Shown piece after piece: positions 1 to 9,974 of a DNA stretch of 64,000 nucleotides; position 1 is the stretch's first letter; each line of letters begins with the position of its first letter. Under the pieces are notes generated by a model that worked only from the letters and a program-made list of their open reading frames with translations, had not been told where the DNA came from and made no database searches. A program made the position numbers and the translations under genes. Source of the stretch: Cryptomeria japonica. Lineage: Eukaryota > Streptophyta > Pinopsida > Cupressales > Cupressaceae. The stretch is from contig NC_081413.1 in the NCBI RefSeq assembly GCF_030272615.1, positions 102,384,239-102,448,238 on the forward strand. The letters are read 5' to 3'.

Positions 1-176
1 TATCCACAAAAAGCAAGAGAGTCCAATCAGGACCAGAATCATCTCTTGGGCCAATTCACTTTATCCACGAGGCAGGAGCATCCAACCACGACCAGAACCA
101 TCTCTTGGGCAAATTCACTTTGTCCACAAGAGGCAGGAGCGTCCAACCAAGACCAAAACCATCTCTTGGGGTAATC
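1..176. repeat. ~60-bp tandem repeat, three copies
   Basis: Three diverged copies start near 1, 61 and 121. Each contains a shared core that runs from 'gtccaa' or 'atccaa' to 'catctcttggg' and then 'aattcacttt'. The unit has no coding sense. It lies in the internal part of a minus-strand LTR element whose 5' LTR starts at 538, so it is probably a repeat inside that element's untranslated region. Confidence 0.8.
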
Positions 177-523
177 ATTATTCCATAATTCACAATAAAT
201 CACTTCCACAAATCTGCTATAAAATCTTCCATAATCTGATCATAAGATTGTCATAAAGTATCCACAATCTCTTCTCAAAAGTCTGTTACCATCTCTTCAT
301 ATACTTCAACTTAGATCTCCATAATATTCTCTCTTAATCTAGTGTATATATAATATACTTGATTGTCTTCTTTGCACAATGCACATATGTTTAACAATCT
401 CTCATATTGTCTTGCCATTGTCATTTAGTTGTTGCCATATTTTTGGACGGAATTAATACATCCCTTCTCATTGATTAAAATGCATAAACGATTTATCCTT
501 ACCCTACAGGCTGGCAAGATCAT
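177..523 (-). mobile_element. Internal non-coding part of family-A LTR element
   Basis: No ORF is supported here. The last ~35 bp before the primer-binding site (about 485-523, with 'ctacaggctggcaagatcat') match the corresponding stretch next to the second family-A copy near 13850-13872. This identifies the segment as the internal region just downstream of a minus-strand 5' LTR. The element continues left of the window. Confidence 0.6.
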
Positions 524-535
524 GCTCTGATACCA
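524..535 (-). other. Primer-binding site, initiator-Met tRNA type
   Basis: The plus strand reads gctctgatacca, so the minus strand reads tggtatcagagc, the usual plant LTR-retrotransposon primer site complementary to the 3' end of tRNA-iMet. Two bases (ct) separate it from the LTR end at 538. It fixes the orientation of this element as minus. Confidence 0.85.
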
Positions 536-537
536 CT

Positions 538-1215
538 TGTAATGTCCTTTTTTGGGATTGCCCTAAATCTTGCCCTTGTAAATATCAAAGTCTGCTACTT
601 TTCACCATTATTAACTCTGATATTAGATATTGATTCATTAACTTTCTTGTCTTCTTTGACCTTATGGATGGTTCCTCCAATTCCCCCTTCTCAATTGAAT
701 TAATCTCTTCTTTATATCTTCATTTGTGGGAAGTCACACCTCTTCATAAGAAATGAGTCATCACTCTTCATTGCTGCCCTTTGAGAATAATAAATTATTC
801 TTCAAATTGATCTCCCATGGATATCCTCCTCAAATGAGACTTTCTCCTCTTTATATCCTCCAATGTGAGGGCGAGGTCACACCTCTTCATCATGTATGCC
901 ACTTTGGCAAGAGACACACCCTTTCCACCATTAGCACCTTTTGAAAGAGTGCAACTCTTCGTTATTTCTGCCTTTTGAAAGGAACACAACCTTTCACATT
1001 CAGATCTGCACTTCTAATTACCCAAATTATCCCCTTAAATGAGGTTCTCTTCTCCCTTTTATATCTCGTGTTTGAGGGAGTCACAACTTTTCATTTCATG
1101 TCTTTGACTATTCATTAACTTAATTAGAATTTAATTATATTTGATTGTATTTTTATATTTTAATTTTATTATTATCATTTATCATTAAATTGTATTTCAA
1201 AGTGGGGATGTTACA
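538..1215 (-). mobile_element. Family-A 5' LTR (internally shortened)
   Basis: The segment begins tgtaatgtcc and ends gggatgttaca, inverted termini of the TG...CA kind. From about 860 onward it matches 13100-13476 nearly base for base (phrases such as 'catcatgtatgcc', 'ctctcttctccc' and the AT-rich tail). At 678 bp it is much shorter than the ~1.5 kb inferred for the related LTR, so it has an internal deletion. ORFs inside it (for example 753-944) are not genes. Confidence 0.75.
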
Positions 1216-1222
1216 CAACTTA

Positions 1223-1617
1223 TGTAATGTCCCCTTTTTAAAATGACCTAGATTGCCCTAGATTATAATTCTTTGTTGTTGAAGATAGGTTAGAAAGGGG
1301 CAGAGACACAAAAGATGCAAAAATTAAATATAAGATAATTTGTGCTTCTCTATATTTCAACACTCAATACATGACTAATATATAGCCACTTACATAGCCA
1401 AACAACCTCGTATTTAATAGGGAGGTGTCATAACAAATATCCCGGAATACCATTCACGGGTATAACACATTAACCACTAACTATTGTGATATATTGTTAT
1501 TTCAACAATATATACGACTAACCATCCAAACCTATATTAGTGAGTTGTTTATTAACAACATCACTATTACAATAGTAATTACCTTTCTACATTTACATAA
1601 CTACTAACACCTAAAAT
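1223..1617 (-). mobile_element. Second family-A LTR, 5'-proximal fragment
   Basis: A new copy of the family-A LTR terminus starts only 7 bp after the previous LTR ends: tgtaatgtcccctttttaaa, then ~70 bp matching 13889-13965. After about 1290 the two copies stop matching. The fragment is cut at 1617 by the LTR of another element. Sequence of the same LTR family resumes at 12331, so this may be the left part of the LTR that ends at 13476. Confidence 0.6.
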
Positions 1618-1978
1618 TGTTAAAGTTGTAGAATACAACCTCACAGAACCCAGTGAACACCTGTATGCAAATAACCTATCACAACAATGGAAGATTCACA
1701 AAACACAAAGATTGCTTTGAAAACCTAGAGCAAAAGAATGCAATAATAATAATCAGATTGGTTAAGGATTACAAAGGGATCAATCCTTATAAAAGGAGAT
1801 CAAAACCTAAAAACATAAACCCTAGAAGCAATTAATAATTAATAATTAATTAATTAATTATTAATATTCCTAAGTTTAGCTTCCTAAATTTAGCTTAAGT
1901 GAAATAGAGAAAAGGTGACTGCATTATTAAATCAATATGATTTAATTAATTAAGTAAACTAATACCTTTACTCTAACA
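1618..1978 (-). mobile_element. 3' LTR of minus-strand element B
   Basis: This 361-bp LTR begins tgttaaagttgtag and ends ctctaaca, giving TGTTA...TAACA inverted termini. Its first ~245 bp repeat at 12083-12330 with very few differences. A run of seven C plus ttaag follows at 1979-1990, which on the minus strand is a polypurine tract directly before the LTR. This marks it as the 3' LTR of a minus-strand element whose 5' LTR is at 12083. Confidence 0.85.
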
Positions 1979-2280
1979 CCCCCCCTTAAGATGAAGTTAG
2001 GGAGAAGCTAACAAAAAACTAAGAACTAGAAAGCTAAAAATGGATCTCGGCAACAAGGCCTGATGAGGTATCCAAGTACAATGAAATCTCGATAAAATGG
2101 AGAAAAAAAGGAAAACCCAGTGGGAAAAAAATCCTCCTAGAAAAGATAAAAGCTCAAGTGAAGGACTAAGAAGCCTCCGAACAAGAATGTTCCAAAAGGT
2201 AGGAACAAAAGACAAGCATGAAGAATCACTGAAGCATGAAGAAGCTGCAAACTTTGTCGTAGAATGACTGCTAAGATGCT
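1979..2280 (-). mobile_element. 3' untranslated tail and polypurine tract of element B
   Basis: Read on the minus strand this stretch contains 'cccactgggttttcc' and ends in aaggggggg next to the LTR. The same layout (a 'cccattgggttttt' phrase, then a purine run) lies before the 3' LTR of the copia element at 36400-36612. I infer a shared copia-type 3' tail. No coding sequence is seen; the segment is cut at 2281 by a gypsy element. Confidence 0.7.
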
Positions 2281-2283
2281 TGT

Positions 2284-3010
2284 TGTCGAGAAAACCAACC
2301 AGCCGACGGATTGAAGAAGCGTTGGTTCGTAGAGGGTTTGAAATCCTCCTTGAAGAGGAAAAAGGTGGTTCCCCCTACGTCCTATGAAGATGCCTATAAC
2401 AGGGCCATGGATATAGAGAGCGAAGACAAAATGTCCCCGAAAAAGAAAAACAAGTTGGACGATGACTCGTCCAAGGGGAGCAGCAGTGACGAAGAATCAA
2501 GCAAGAAGGTACAAGCCCTACAGAAAGATATGCATCGAATGATGAAGGAATTTAAAGCTATGAAGGGAAGTAGTAGTAAAAATGAAGTGGAACTATGGTG
2601 TGTCGATTGCAAAGAAGGTCACACTAAAGGCACGTGCCCTAAAAAGGCCTTTTGCGATATTTGTCAGGTGTTGGGACACTCCACCAAGGGGTGCCCATAC
2701 AACATGAAGACCAAAGGTGGACAAGTACTCCTTACCCAGGAGTAGCCATCAACAGCCGCGACAACAACCACCCCACAGCAACCAGCCAACACAACTCCAT
2801 CATCCGATGGCTATAAAAAATAATCGGAGGGGAGGAAAAAACAACAATAATAGCCACCGAATACAGTATGATGCCAAAGGTCGACCAATGATTCAATGTC
2901 GAGCCTGTAGTGAATGGGGCCATTTTGCCAGGGATTGCCCGAAGGGATAAAGTTCGCAACACCTGTGCAGATGGTGCGGTCCAGGTGACCATGATGATGG
3001 GAACTGCCTG
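2284..3010 (+). pseudogene. gag: Gypsy Gag, C-terminal part with four zinc knuckles
   Basis: Remnant of the nucleic-acid-binding half of Gag. A conserved stretch (WFVEGL ... PPTSYEDAYNRAMDIE, from about 2323) is the end of the gypsy retrotransposon Gag domain. A lysine/serine-rich acidic linker follows. Four knuckles come next: CVDC-H-C at 2599-2637 (one residue short before His), then three canonical CX2CX4HX4C knuckles at 2653-2694, 2897-2938 and 2966-3007. The reading frame changes once, around 2717-2745, and a TAA at 2948-2950 separates knuckles 3 and 4. The N-terminal half of Gag is absent. Gag would coat element RNA in virus-like particles; this copy cannot make a complete protein. Confidence 0.8.
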
Positions 3011-3901
3011 AAGTCAGGAGTGAACCTATTGACCATCGACGGACCGAAGGAAGAGGAAACGCTAGCAATCACACGGGCGCAAGCAAAAAAGGCTACATAC
3101 CTAGACCCTCGCACGGAAAAGGAGAGGGTACGAGCAACTAAGGCCGACGTTGAAAGGGAGATGAAGAAGGAGCAAAGGGGAACAACAAATGAGGCCACCT
3201 GCACTTACGCGGAATCCGAACAAAATATCCTTAGACAAGTATTGCAGACGGAGGTGTCCATAAAAATTAGAGACCTTCTCAACACTATGCCACGACTGAA
3301 GGAGGCCATTACCAACGCCATAGATGTGCCTATCCGTACGACAGCACTCCACACGGAGATTTCGGTTAGCCCTTTGGTGGACCCAAAGCTACTGGCTGTG
3401 AATAGCGAAAGACACCCTGCTATAGTAGAAATGGGAATACTAGGTACGATCCTCATTGACACCATTGTCGATGGAGGATCCGGGGTGAACGTGCTCCCTG
3501 AAGAAACATGGAGGAAATTGGGGAAGCCAACATTGTGGTCGTCAACATTTAACCTAGTAGGGGCCAATCGGCATGGCATTAAACCAATCGGGACTCTCAT
3601 GGCACAACGGGTAACCATTGGCACTCCGCCCTTCATTCTGGACTTTGTAGTTATCCCTCTTAAAAAGAAAGGTTGTGATGCAATCCTTGGGAGAGGATGG
3701 CTCATCGCGGCCAGGGTAAACCACAACTGGAAGCGTAATATGCTATCCATGGAAAGTGGGGGTCGGAAATTTGTGATCGACCTGAGGACGCAAATGGTGA
3801 GTGAGGAGTGGCATCCTCCTCGGAATCCGAATCGGAAGAAGAACCTTATGGGATCGATGAGGGCAAACAGAAGATGGAGCCCAATGATGAAGGTGTTTTA
3901 G
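3011..3901 (+). pseudogene. pro: Gypsy aspartic protease
   Basis: The open frame holds a pepsin-like retrotransposon protease. The active-site motif is VDGGSGVNVLP (about 3466-3498), followed by a flap-like region and the 'AILGRGWL' motif near 3680-3703, the retropepsin IL-G-R/D-W signature. A charged, helical stretch (3020-3230) rich in Lys, Arg and Glu precedes it and probably links Gag to protease. The family's role is maturation cleavage of Gag-Pol. The catalytic Asp is present and this domain has no internal stop, but the reading frame is lost at about 3808. Confidence 0.8.
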
Positions 3902-4371
3902 AGCTGGAGGGTTGTTTTGAAGATGAGGTGGGCTCACTGAATGGACTTTTCCACTCGCAGATGGAGGATTATGAAGTCTTCCATCCTGCATGTCACATGT
4001 TACAGATAGAAGAAGAACTAGAGGAGGACATGTTCCCACCTGAGTATAGAGAATATAAGGAAGGGGTCGCTCAAGTTAATGACACCTCAGGGCACCAATT
4101 TGCTAAAGACAACCCATAAGGTACGAGGACCCCAACCTGAAGGAGACAAATTTGGTGGATGAAACAAGTCCCAAGAACATTCTAGTTGGGGATGACTGGG
4201 ACCCAGTGTTGAAGGCAACAACCTTCAAGATTTTCATGGAGTATAAGGACGTATTCGCATGGCCCTATAAAGACCTGAAGGGAGTTCCTCCAAAACTATG
4301 TGTCCACCGGATCCCATTGGTACTAGGAGCTCAATCGATATGGAAGAGACCGTACCGCATGAATAAAAACT
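3808..4371 (+). pseudogene. Gypsy acidic linker and RT N-terminal extension
   Basis: The coding sense moves to another frame near 3808. A Glu/Ser-rich segment (SSESESEEEPYG) follows up to a stop at about 4117-4119. A third frame from 4152 carries the pre-RT motif (VFAWPYKDLKGVPP, C-H-I) typical of gypsy Pol just before RT. A direct 16-bp duplication at 4361-4392 then throws the frame out exactly where the RT begins. The linker probably separates protease and RT. Confidence 0.7.
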
Positions 4372-5197
4372 ATGTTGAATAAAAACTATGTTGTCCGAGT
4401 GAACGAAGAGATTGAGCGGATGCTGGAGGTAGGCATCATATTCCGGGTCGAAACAAGTGAGTGGGTCTCACCAATCATGATATCACTGAAGGAGGCCAAC
4501 CAAATCCGCATTTGTGTGGATTTTCGGTGTCTCAATGCAGTCACCATAAAGGACCCATTTCCAATACCCTTTACAGACAGTATCCTTGAGGAGGTAGCCG
4601 GACATGAGATGTACTCATTCCTGGACAGCTTTTCAGGATACAACCAAATCTCTATAGCTGAGGAGGACAAACTGAAGACCACATTCGTGGTAGAAGACGG
4701 TGTATATGCGTACAATCGAATGTCATTCAAATTGTGCAAAGCTCCTGCTACATTCTAGAGAATAGTTCTCCATATTTTCGACAAAAATGTTTGTAGGGAA
4801 TTTCAAGGCCTTCTTGGATGATTGGTCCATCTATAGTGGACTAGACACTCACTTGATGGCATTACAGGAATGTATGGAACGATGTCGGAGGGCCCGACTA
4901 GCCTTAAACCCTAAGAAATGTAGGTTTATGGTGCCTCGGAGAAAATTGCTCGGCCACATTGTCTATAAGGTCGGTTTGAAGACAGACCTGGATAAGGTAA
5001 GGGTAATAGTGGAGATGTAGTCTCCAACAAATGTGTCAGGAATCAAGTCCTTCCTTGGCCACATAGGGTACTACCGGAAGTTTATTAAAAACTTCACACA
5101 GATGTCGTACCCACTGGACAAACTCACTCGAAAGGGGGAGCCGTACGTATGTGAGACGGCATAGGCAGAAGCGTTTGAGGAACTAAAGACGAGGCCG
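4372..5197 (+). pseudogene. pol: Gypsy reverse transcriptase
   Basis: RT motifs appear in order: EWVSPI, RICVDFRCLN (motif with the first catalytic Asp), FLDSFSGYNQI, then the stop TAG at 4756-4758 where related proteins have Gln (APATFQ). FLDDWSIYS near 4814 is the YxDD-box equivalent with F for Y. The connection domain follows (LGHIVYKVGL, IKSFLGHIGYYRKFI). Two more TAG stops lie at 5018-5020 and 5162-5164. A small frame change between 4758 and 4787 adds to the damage. RT would copy element RNA into cDNA; this copy is inactive. Confidence 0.85.
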
Positions 5198-5640
5198 GTG
5201 GCTGCACCCATTCTTGCCTACCCGAATTGGGAGAGAGAATTCCACGTCCATGTGGATGCCTCTAACTATGCAATTGGTGCCACATTAGCACAGGAAGGAG
5301 GACATGGGCTCGACCACCCCATTTATTTTGCTAGCCGGTTACTGTCGAAGGCAGAGAAGAATTACAGTACTACCGAGAGGGAAGCCCTTGGGATGGTTTA
5401 TGATGTGCAAAAATTTCACCATTATCTGCTAGCAACCCCATTTACATTTTATGTTGATCATCAGGCATCGATGTACCTGGTGAACAAACCTATTATTCAG
5501 GGGAGGATCGGTCGGTGGCTTCTCCTACTTCAAGAGTTCACGTTCACAATTATTGTACGTCCCGGCAAGAGCCATGTCATTGTCGATCAACTGTCACGGA
5601 TTAAATCCAGAGAAGCTCCCGATGGAGTCAATGACGATTT
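5198..5640 (+). pseudogene. Gypsy RNase H
   Basis: The frame opens with PILAYPNWEREFHVHVDASN, the gypsy RNase H start with the first catalytic Asp. TEREALGMV (Glu), VDHQAS and the end motif IVDQLSRI follow. The order and spacing match a Ty3/gypsy RNase H of ~110-130 residues. The domain is intact as read here and continues in frame into the integrase. RNase H removes the RNA strand of the replication hybrid. Confidence 0.8.
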
Positions 5641-6981
5641 TCTCAATGCCCATTTATTTCAAATAGTTGCATTACCATCATGGTACGACAGCATCAGGGA
5701 GTACTTGTCAACCTCTCGGTTTCTAGCAGATATGCTACCAGGAGAAAGAAGGAAGTTGGTTCTGAGAAGCAAGACATTTCAATTGATTAATGGGTTACTT
5801 TACAAAATGGGCACTGATCAAATACTACAAAGGTGTGTTATGGAAGAGGAGATCCCAGGAATGCTAAAGGAAGCACATGAAGAACCCACAGGTGGTCACA
5901 TGGGACCAGACACCACAGCGCGAAAAGTGTTGCTTATTAGACTATGGTGACCTACCCTGTATAATCATGTGCATGAATGGGTGGTGGGCTGTGATACTTG
6001 CCAAAGGGCAGGAAAACCATTGAAGAGGGACTATATGCCCCTAAATCCTTCTCATGCCCAAGAACTATTCGAGCGATGGGGTCTAGATTTCATCGGACCA
6101 TTGAAGGCCAGCCATGCACAAAGGTGTCGGTACATTGTGGTGGCCACTGAATATTTGACAAAGTGGGCAGATGCACGAGCACTGTCAGAAAACTCCGCTT
6201 TGAGTACTGCAAGGTTCATTATGAACAAATCATTACGAGGTATGGCATTCCTATTCAATTGACAAGTGATAGAGGTGGGCACTTTGTGAACAACGTAGTT
6301 AAGTTGCTCGCGACGGAGTTCAAGATCTTTCATTCCCTGTCGAGCTCGTACTATCCTAGGGCCAACGGCCAAGTAGAGGCCACTAACAAAATATTGGTAT
6401 TGGTAATCTATAAATCATGCGGGGTCGAACAAGAAGACTAGGAGGAAAAGCTACCATCCGTACTGTGGGCGTATAGGACCACCTACAAATTGACAACACG
6501 GCAGACACCCTTTCAGTTGATGTACGGTCAGGAGGCCATTGTACCGGTGGAATTCATTGTACCCAGCCTGTGGATAGCAATTGAGAACCGACTAGGAGAC
6601 ATGGAGAGTCTGCGGAAACGACTATACACGCTGGGTAAGCTGGATGAACGAAGAATGATGGCCCAATGGGCCACTGAAGCAGCTCAGCAACGACAAAAGT
6701 TTTGGCATGATAAGCATCTTAGACGTATGAAATTTCGTCCAAGCCAATGGGTGTTGAAGTACAACGGCCGAAATGAGATAAAACCTGGGAAATTTAAAGT
6801 GAGATGGTTGGGTCCCTACAAAGTCCAAGAAGTAGAAGAGAATGGAGCAATCAAGTTGTCGACATTGGACAACCAACCAATCAAGGAGACAGTAAACGGG
6901 TCGAAATTAAAAATGTATCACCGCAGGCAGCAGCGGAATGACCCAGTTCGTCCGAAGGCGGGGTTTAGCGGGACAATTTGA
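5641..6981 (+). pseudogene. Gypsy integrase
   Basis: The HHCC zinc-binding domain reads H...GGH...CDTC around 5875-6000, with a TGA in place of a Trp codon at 5948-5950. The core follows: GLDFIGP (Asp 1), TSDRGGHF (Asp 2, about 6260-6287) and NGQVEA (Glu, about 6364-6382). A frameshift lies between 6163 and 6262, and TAG at 6439-6441 replaces Trp. The C-terminal part (FKVRWLGPYKV ... GSKLKMYHRR) is the usual beta-rich tail; no chromodomain is seen. Integrase inserts element cDNA into the host genome. Confidence 0.85.
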
Positions 6982-7656
6982 AAAGGTAGTTATTTTTAAA
7001 AAAATAAATAAATAGAAATAAAACATATATATATATATATATATATATATAAATGGAGAGAACTCACCGTATGCTCGTGTCATTAAAACCGTACAGTCGA
7101 AGGGGAGCAAACAGAGATTGTTGTACATTGAAGAGACCCGTACGGAAGGGAGCTCCTAGTTAAGGAGACTGGCACATGGTGAAATTCGTACAATTATCAA
7201 CAAATAGTATGGTTGTCAAGAAAGGAGGATGAAATCCGTACGGCACAGGAAGAAAGGATGATGAAATCTATACGGCCCAGAAGCAAATTCGCAAACACTA
7301 GAAATTTGTACGTCGGCAAGGGGGAAATCCGTACAGTAGTAGGAGAAGAGAGATATTTCGTACGGTGACAGGGAAGAGAAATTTGTACGGCTCGGAGGTG
7401 TCGAGCACCACCCATGCCTTCAAATTCGTACATCGAGTGCAGCAGTGTAGCTTCAAATCCGTACTAATTTGCACAGGCCACTCGTACTATTCAAATTGCA
7501 GAGGTCGTCGAAGGGCAAAATCCGTACTGAGCTTAAGGGAATTTTGTACAAGTCGTACAAGCCAAAGCCATTGTAAGCAGGAAAAGTCGTACCAAGATAA
7601 AAATAACGGTATTTGGGAATTTATAAGTGTTGCCCGCAATTAAACGAATCAATTAA
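6982..7656 (+). repeat. Post-pol spacer with (AT)n and a CGTAC-motif cluster
   Basis: An (AT)n run lies at about 7025-7051. From about 7085 to 7600 a motif built on CGTAC (mostly aatccgtac or attcgtac) recurs about 14 times at ~30-45 bp spacing; small ORFs over it are by-products. One copy, ttcgtacaa at 7185-7193, fits the published SBP-box (SPL) binding consensus TNCGTACAA. Whether it is regulatory or only a repeat is not known. Confidence 0.65.
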
Positions 7657-9652
7657 ATGGAGTCAAGGAGACCAAAGTTAGATTGGAGAAAACGGTTAGA
7701 GCAGTTGGAGCTTGCGAAACAACAACCGTCTAGGAAAGAAAAAATGGCAAAATCGAGCAGTGCAGCCATAGACAAAGGGGAAAAAACATTGTCGTCACGA
7801 GTGAGGGTTGCAGGCGGGACGGATACAGGCAAAGTTGGGAAAGGAAAGACAATGCCGGCAAAAGTCACAACTGACATCATCACCTTCGAAGGGTTGAGCG
7901 GCACTGTGTGTAGAACGTGGTACCCTCATAACACAAGTACCCTCAGAACGACATGTGTGGAAGTCGCAGAACCGAGTGGACTCCTCGCGGCCACCTATCT
8001 TTTATAGGACTCACGTAGATACCTTCATAGGAAGTGGGGACATCCAACCTAGCAGGAAGCGAAGGCAGCAACAGGTGATGGCTTCAGAGAGTGAGACAGA
8101 GTCAGCTGAAGAGGAGAGCAGTGCAGGGGAAGGGTCGGCGGATACCTCTTCTAACAGTGGTGGCAATGATGCCTTTCGTCTAGCTAATCAAGTAGTGGGA
8201 AAGAGTCATGGAGAGGAGACGTTGGATAGTGTTGGTGGCGGTACACACATAGGTGGTGTCATGTGTGCACCCTTGAGTGGTATGAGTACGATTGGAGTAG
8301 CACCATCGATGGGGGTCAAACCTTCGAGAGAGGTGAAAACTAGACGACTTAATTTCGCTCCAGTCTTGCTTGCTGGAGGTGGACGGTGAACTAACTCCAC
8401 TCCCTACTTCGGGGATAACAGTTGGAGCTATATCAGTGCCAAGATTCGAGCAATTGCGGCCTCCACCCACGTAGACACCCTTTAGTCCCACCCCACCAGC
8501 CCACAGAATGCCTGCGAACCAGGAGCCCACTACAGAGAAAGGGGTCAAGTTGGAGAGTGTGCCTGCAGGTCAGGAGCCTACTAGAGAGAAAGAAGCTGAG
8601 TTGGAGAGTGTGCCTGCAAGTCAGGAGCCCGCTAGAGAGAAAGATGTTGAGTTGGAGAGTACGGTCCATGCATGGGATGCATGGTTGGACTGCTACCAGG
8701 CAACCCCCATGGCACCGGTTGGCTCTCGACCTCCTTCACCACAGCCACTGGTGTCGCCAGAGATAGTAGATTTAGAGGAGGGGAGTTCTCATTAGCAGCA
8801 GGAGTCAGCTATGCATGTCTTCCAAGATAAGGTATTTGGAGAGGACTATAGGGTTGTTGAGCCTAACTAGCAAATAGCATCCTCTATGCAGAATGAGTCA
8901 AGTGCGGTAGAGCAAATTTTGGCAGAGATAAAGGTTAGTGCACAGAGGATGGTTGCCTTGGCAGATGTGGAGGCCAGTGCACGGCGGATGGTGATTCAAT
9001 TCAGGAACTGGCTCTTAGACAGACTGCAGTGGAGGACTTGCTTGCATTTGCCACAGGGGGATGTGCAGAGGAGTTTGCCAAATGTTTCGATTCGAGGGGA
9101 TGGCCTGCAGTAGAGACGCCTGCCATGTTGGAGGACTGGAGGTGCAAGGCGCCGACTGGTGAGAGTGGGACATACTTGTTGCGGCAAGAGGAGCAGGCAT
9201 TCTGAGACGGCTACTATGCGCTCCGACGTGCACAACATTTTGCATCTGGGGCGAAGGCAGAGCGGGTGGCAGCCATCACTCCTCGGGAGGAGCTAGCCAC
9301 TCGGTTGTAGCCCATTGAAGAGGAGCTCCTACAACAAAGGGCTCAGGTGACGGCATTGGAGGAGGAGTTGGTCCAGGCAAAGGTGGAATTGGCACAGGAG
9401 ACGGCTACACGAACAGCAGTAGAGACTCGCATCACTTCAGTTTTGGAGTTGGACAAGAAACATAAGGAAGTCATGGAGGCAGTGTTCATGGTGAAGACTT
9501 CGCAAGAGCGGCACCTGGTACTCGAGCGGGACCTCCAGTATAGGACGCAGTAGGTTCGCCAGTTGAGAGAGCAGCTAGCTGGATCTGCATCGAGCCCTAC
9601 TCCTGCACCTTCTTCTTCAGGGACACTTTCTCGGCCCCCAACTCCTTGATTT
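7657..9652 (+). pseudogene. Extra ORF downstream of gypsy pol, coiled-coil protein
   Basis: A coding remnant spread over all three frames: 7657-7945, 7955-8389, 8508-8795, 8886 onward and 9347-9640. It starts with a basic, Lys/Arg-rich segment (MESRRPKLDWRKRLEQLELAK), then a Ser/Glu-rich acidic part (8075-8160). Three 17-residue repeats are encoded at 8511-8663. A predicted coiled coil (9347-9553, TALEEELVQAKVEL...) and a Ser/Pro-rich end come before the polypurine tract. Its place between pol and the 3' LTR is where some plant gypsy elements carry env-like or accessory ORFs. No transmembrane segment or known domain is visible, so I give no function. Confidence 0.6.
8511..8663 (+). repeat. 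51-nt coding tandem repeat, three units
   Basis: Units start at 8511, 8562 and 8613, each beginning cctgc and ending ttggagagt. The length is a multiple of three, so each encodes a 17-residue unit of the type SVPAxQEPxxEKxxxLE. Differences between units are mostly single bases. It lies inside the extra ORF of the gypsy element. Confidence 0.9.
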
Positions 9653-9730
9653 TTTTTTGGTAGTTGTTGTCATTATGGTATCCCCATTTTATTGTGTCGT
9701 CCGAAGACGACTCTTTTTTGGGGGGGATGA

Positions 9731-9974
9731 TGTTGTCGAGAAAATTAGTATTTGTTAGTAAATGTTTATGGGTCGGCAGTTGGTCGACGGTTGCTGATGG
9801 TTGCCATTAGTAGTCGGTCGACACTCATGTATATATATCTGTGTACCCCAATCTTTGGATAGTATTGTGATTATGCGGATGTTGTTATGTTATTCTGAAG
9901 ATAAATTGTAATGTTGGCATTAATGAATATATAGTTTTGAGTTCTCATATGTGTACTATTATGTTTTGCTTGCA
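9731..9974 (+). mobile_element. Gypsy 3' LTR with polypurine tract
   Basis: A G-rich tract (tttttttggggggg, ending 9726) plus atga comes just before tgttgtcgag at 9731, the same 14 bases that open the element at 2281. A TATA-like tatatatat lies near 9829-9837. The end at 9974 (ttgcttgca) is my best CA terminus but is not confirmed by a target duplication. Confidence 0.6.

Larger units (their letters stand above)
2281..9974 (+). mobile_element. Ty3/gypsy retrotransposon, 5'-deleted
   Basis: Domain order is Gag, protease, RT, RNase H, integrase, then an extra ORF and a 3' LTR, which is the Ty3/gypsy order. There is no chromodomain after the integrase, so it is a non-chromovirus type. The left edge at 2281 repeats the first 14 bases of the 3' LTR (tgttgtcgagaaaa) and then jumps straight into the middle of gag. 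Most of the 5' LTR, the leader and the N-terminal half of gag were therefore lost. The right edge is uncertain because no 5-bp target duplication was found. Confidence 0.75.

Noticed and set aside
1-176. CRISPR-like array
   Set aside because: The repeats are adjacent ~60-bp units without unique spacers, in plant nuclear DNA.
1653-1835. 60-codon frame repeated almost unchanged at 12118-12300
   Set aside because: Both copies are LTR sequence of element B, so the similarity reflects the LTR pair and not a conserved gene.
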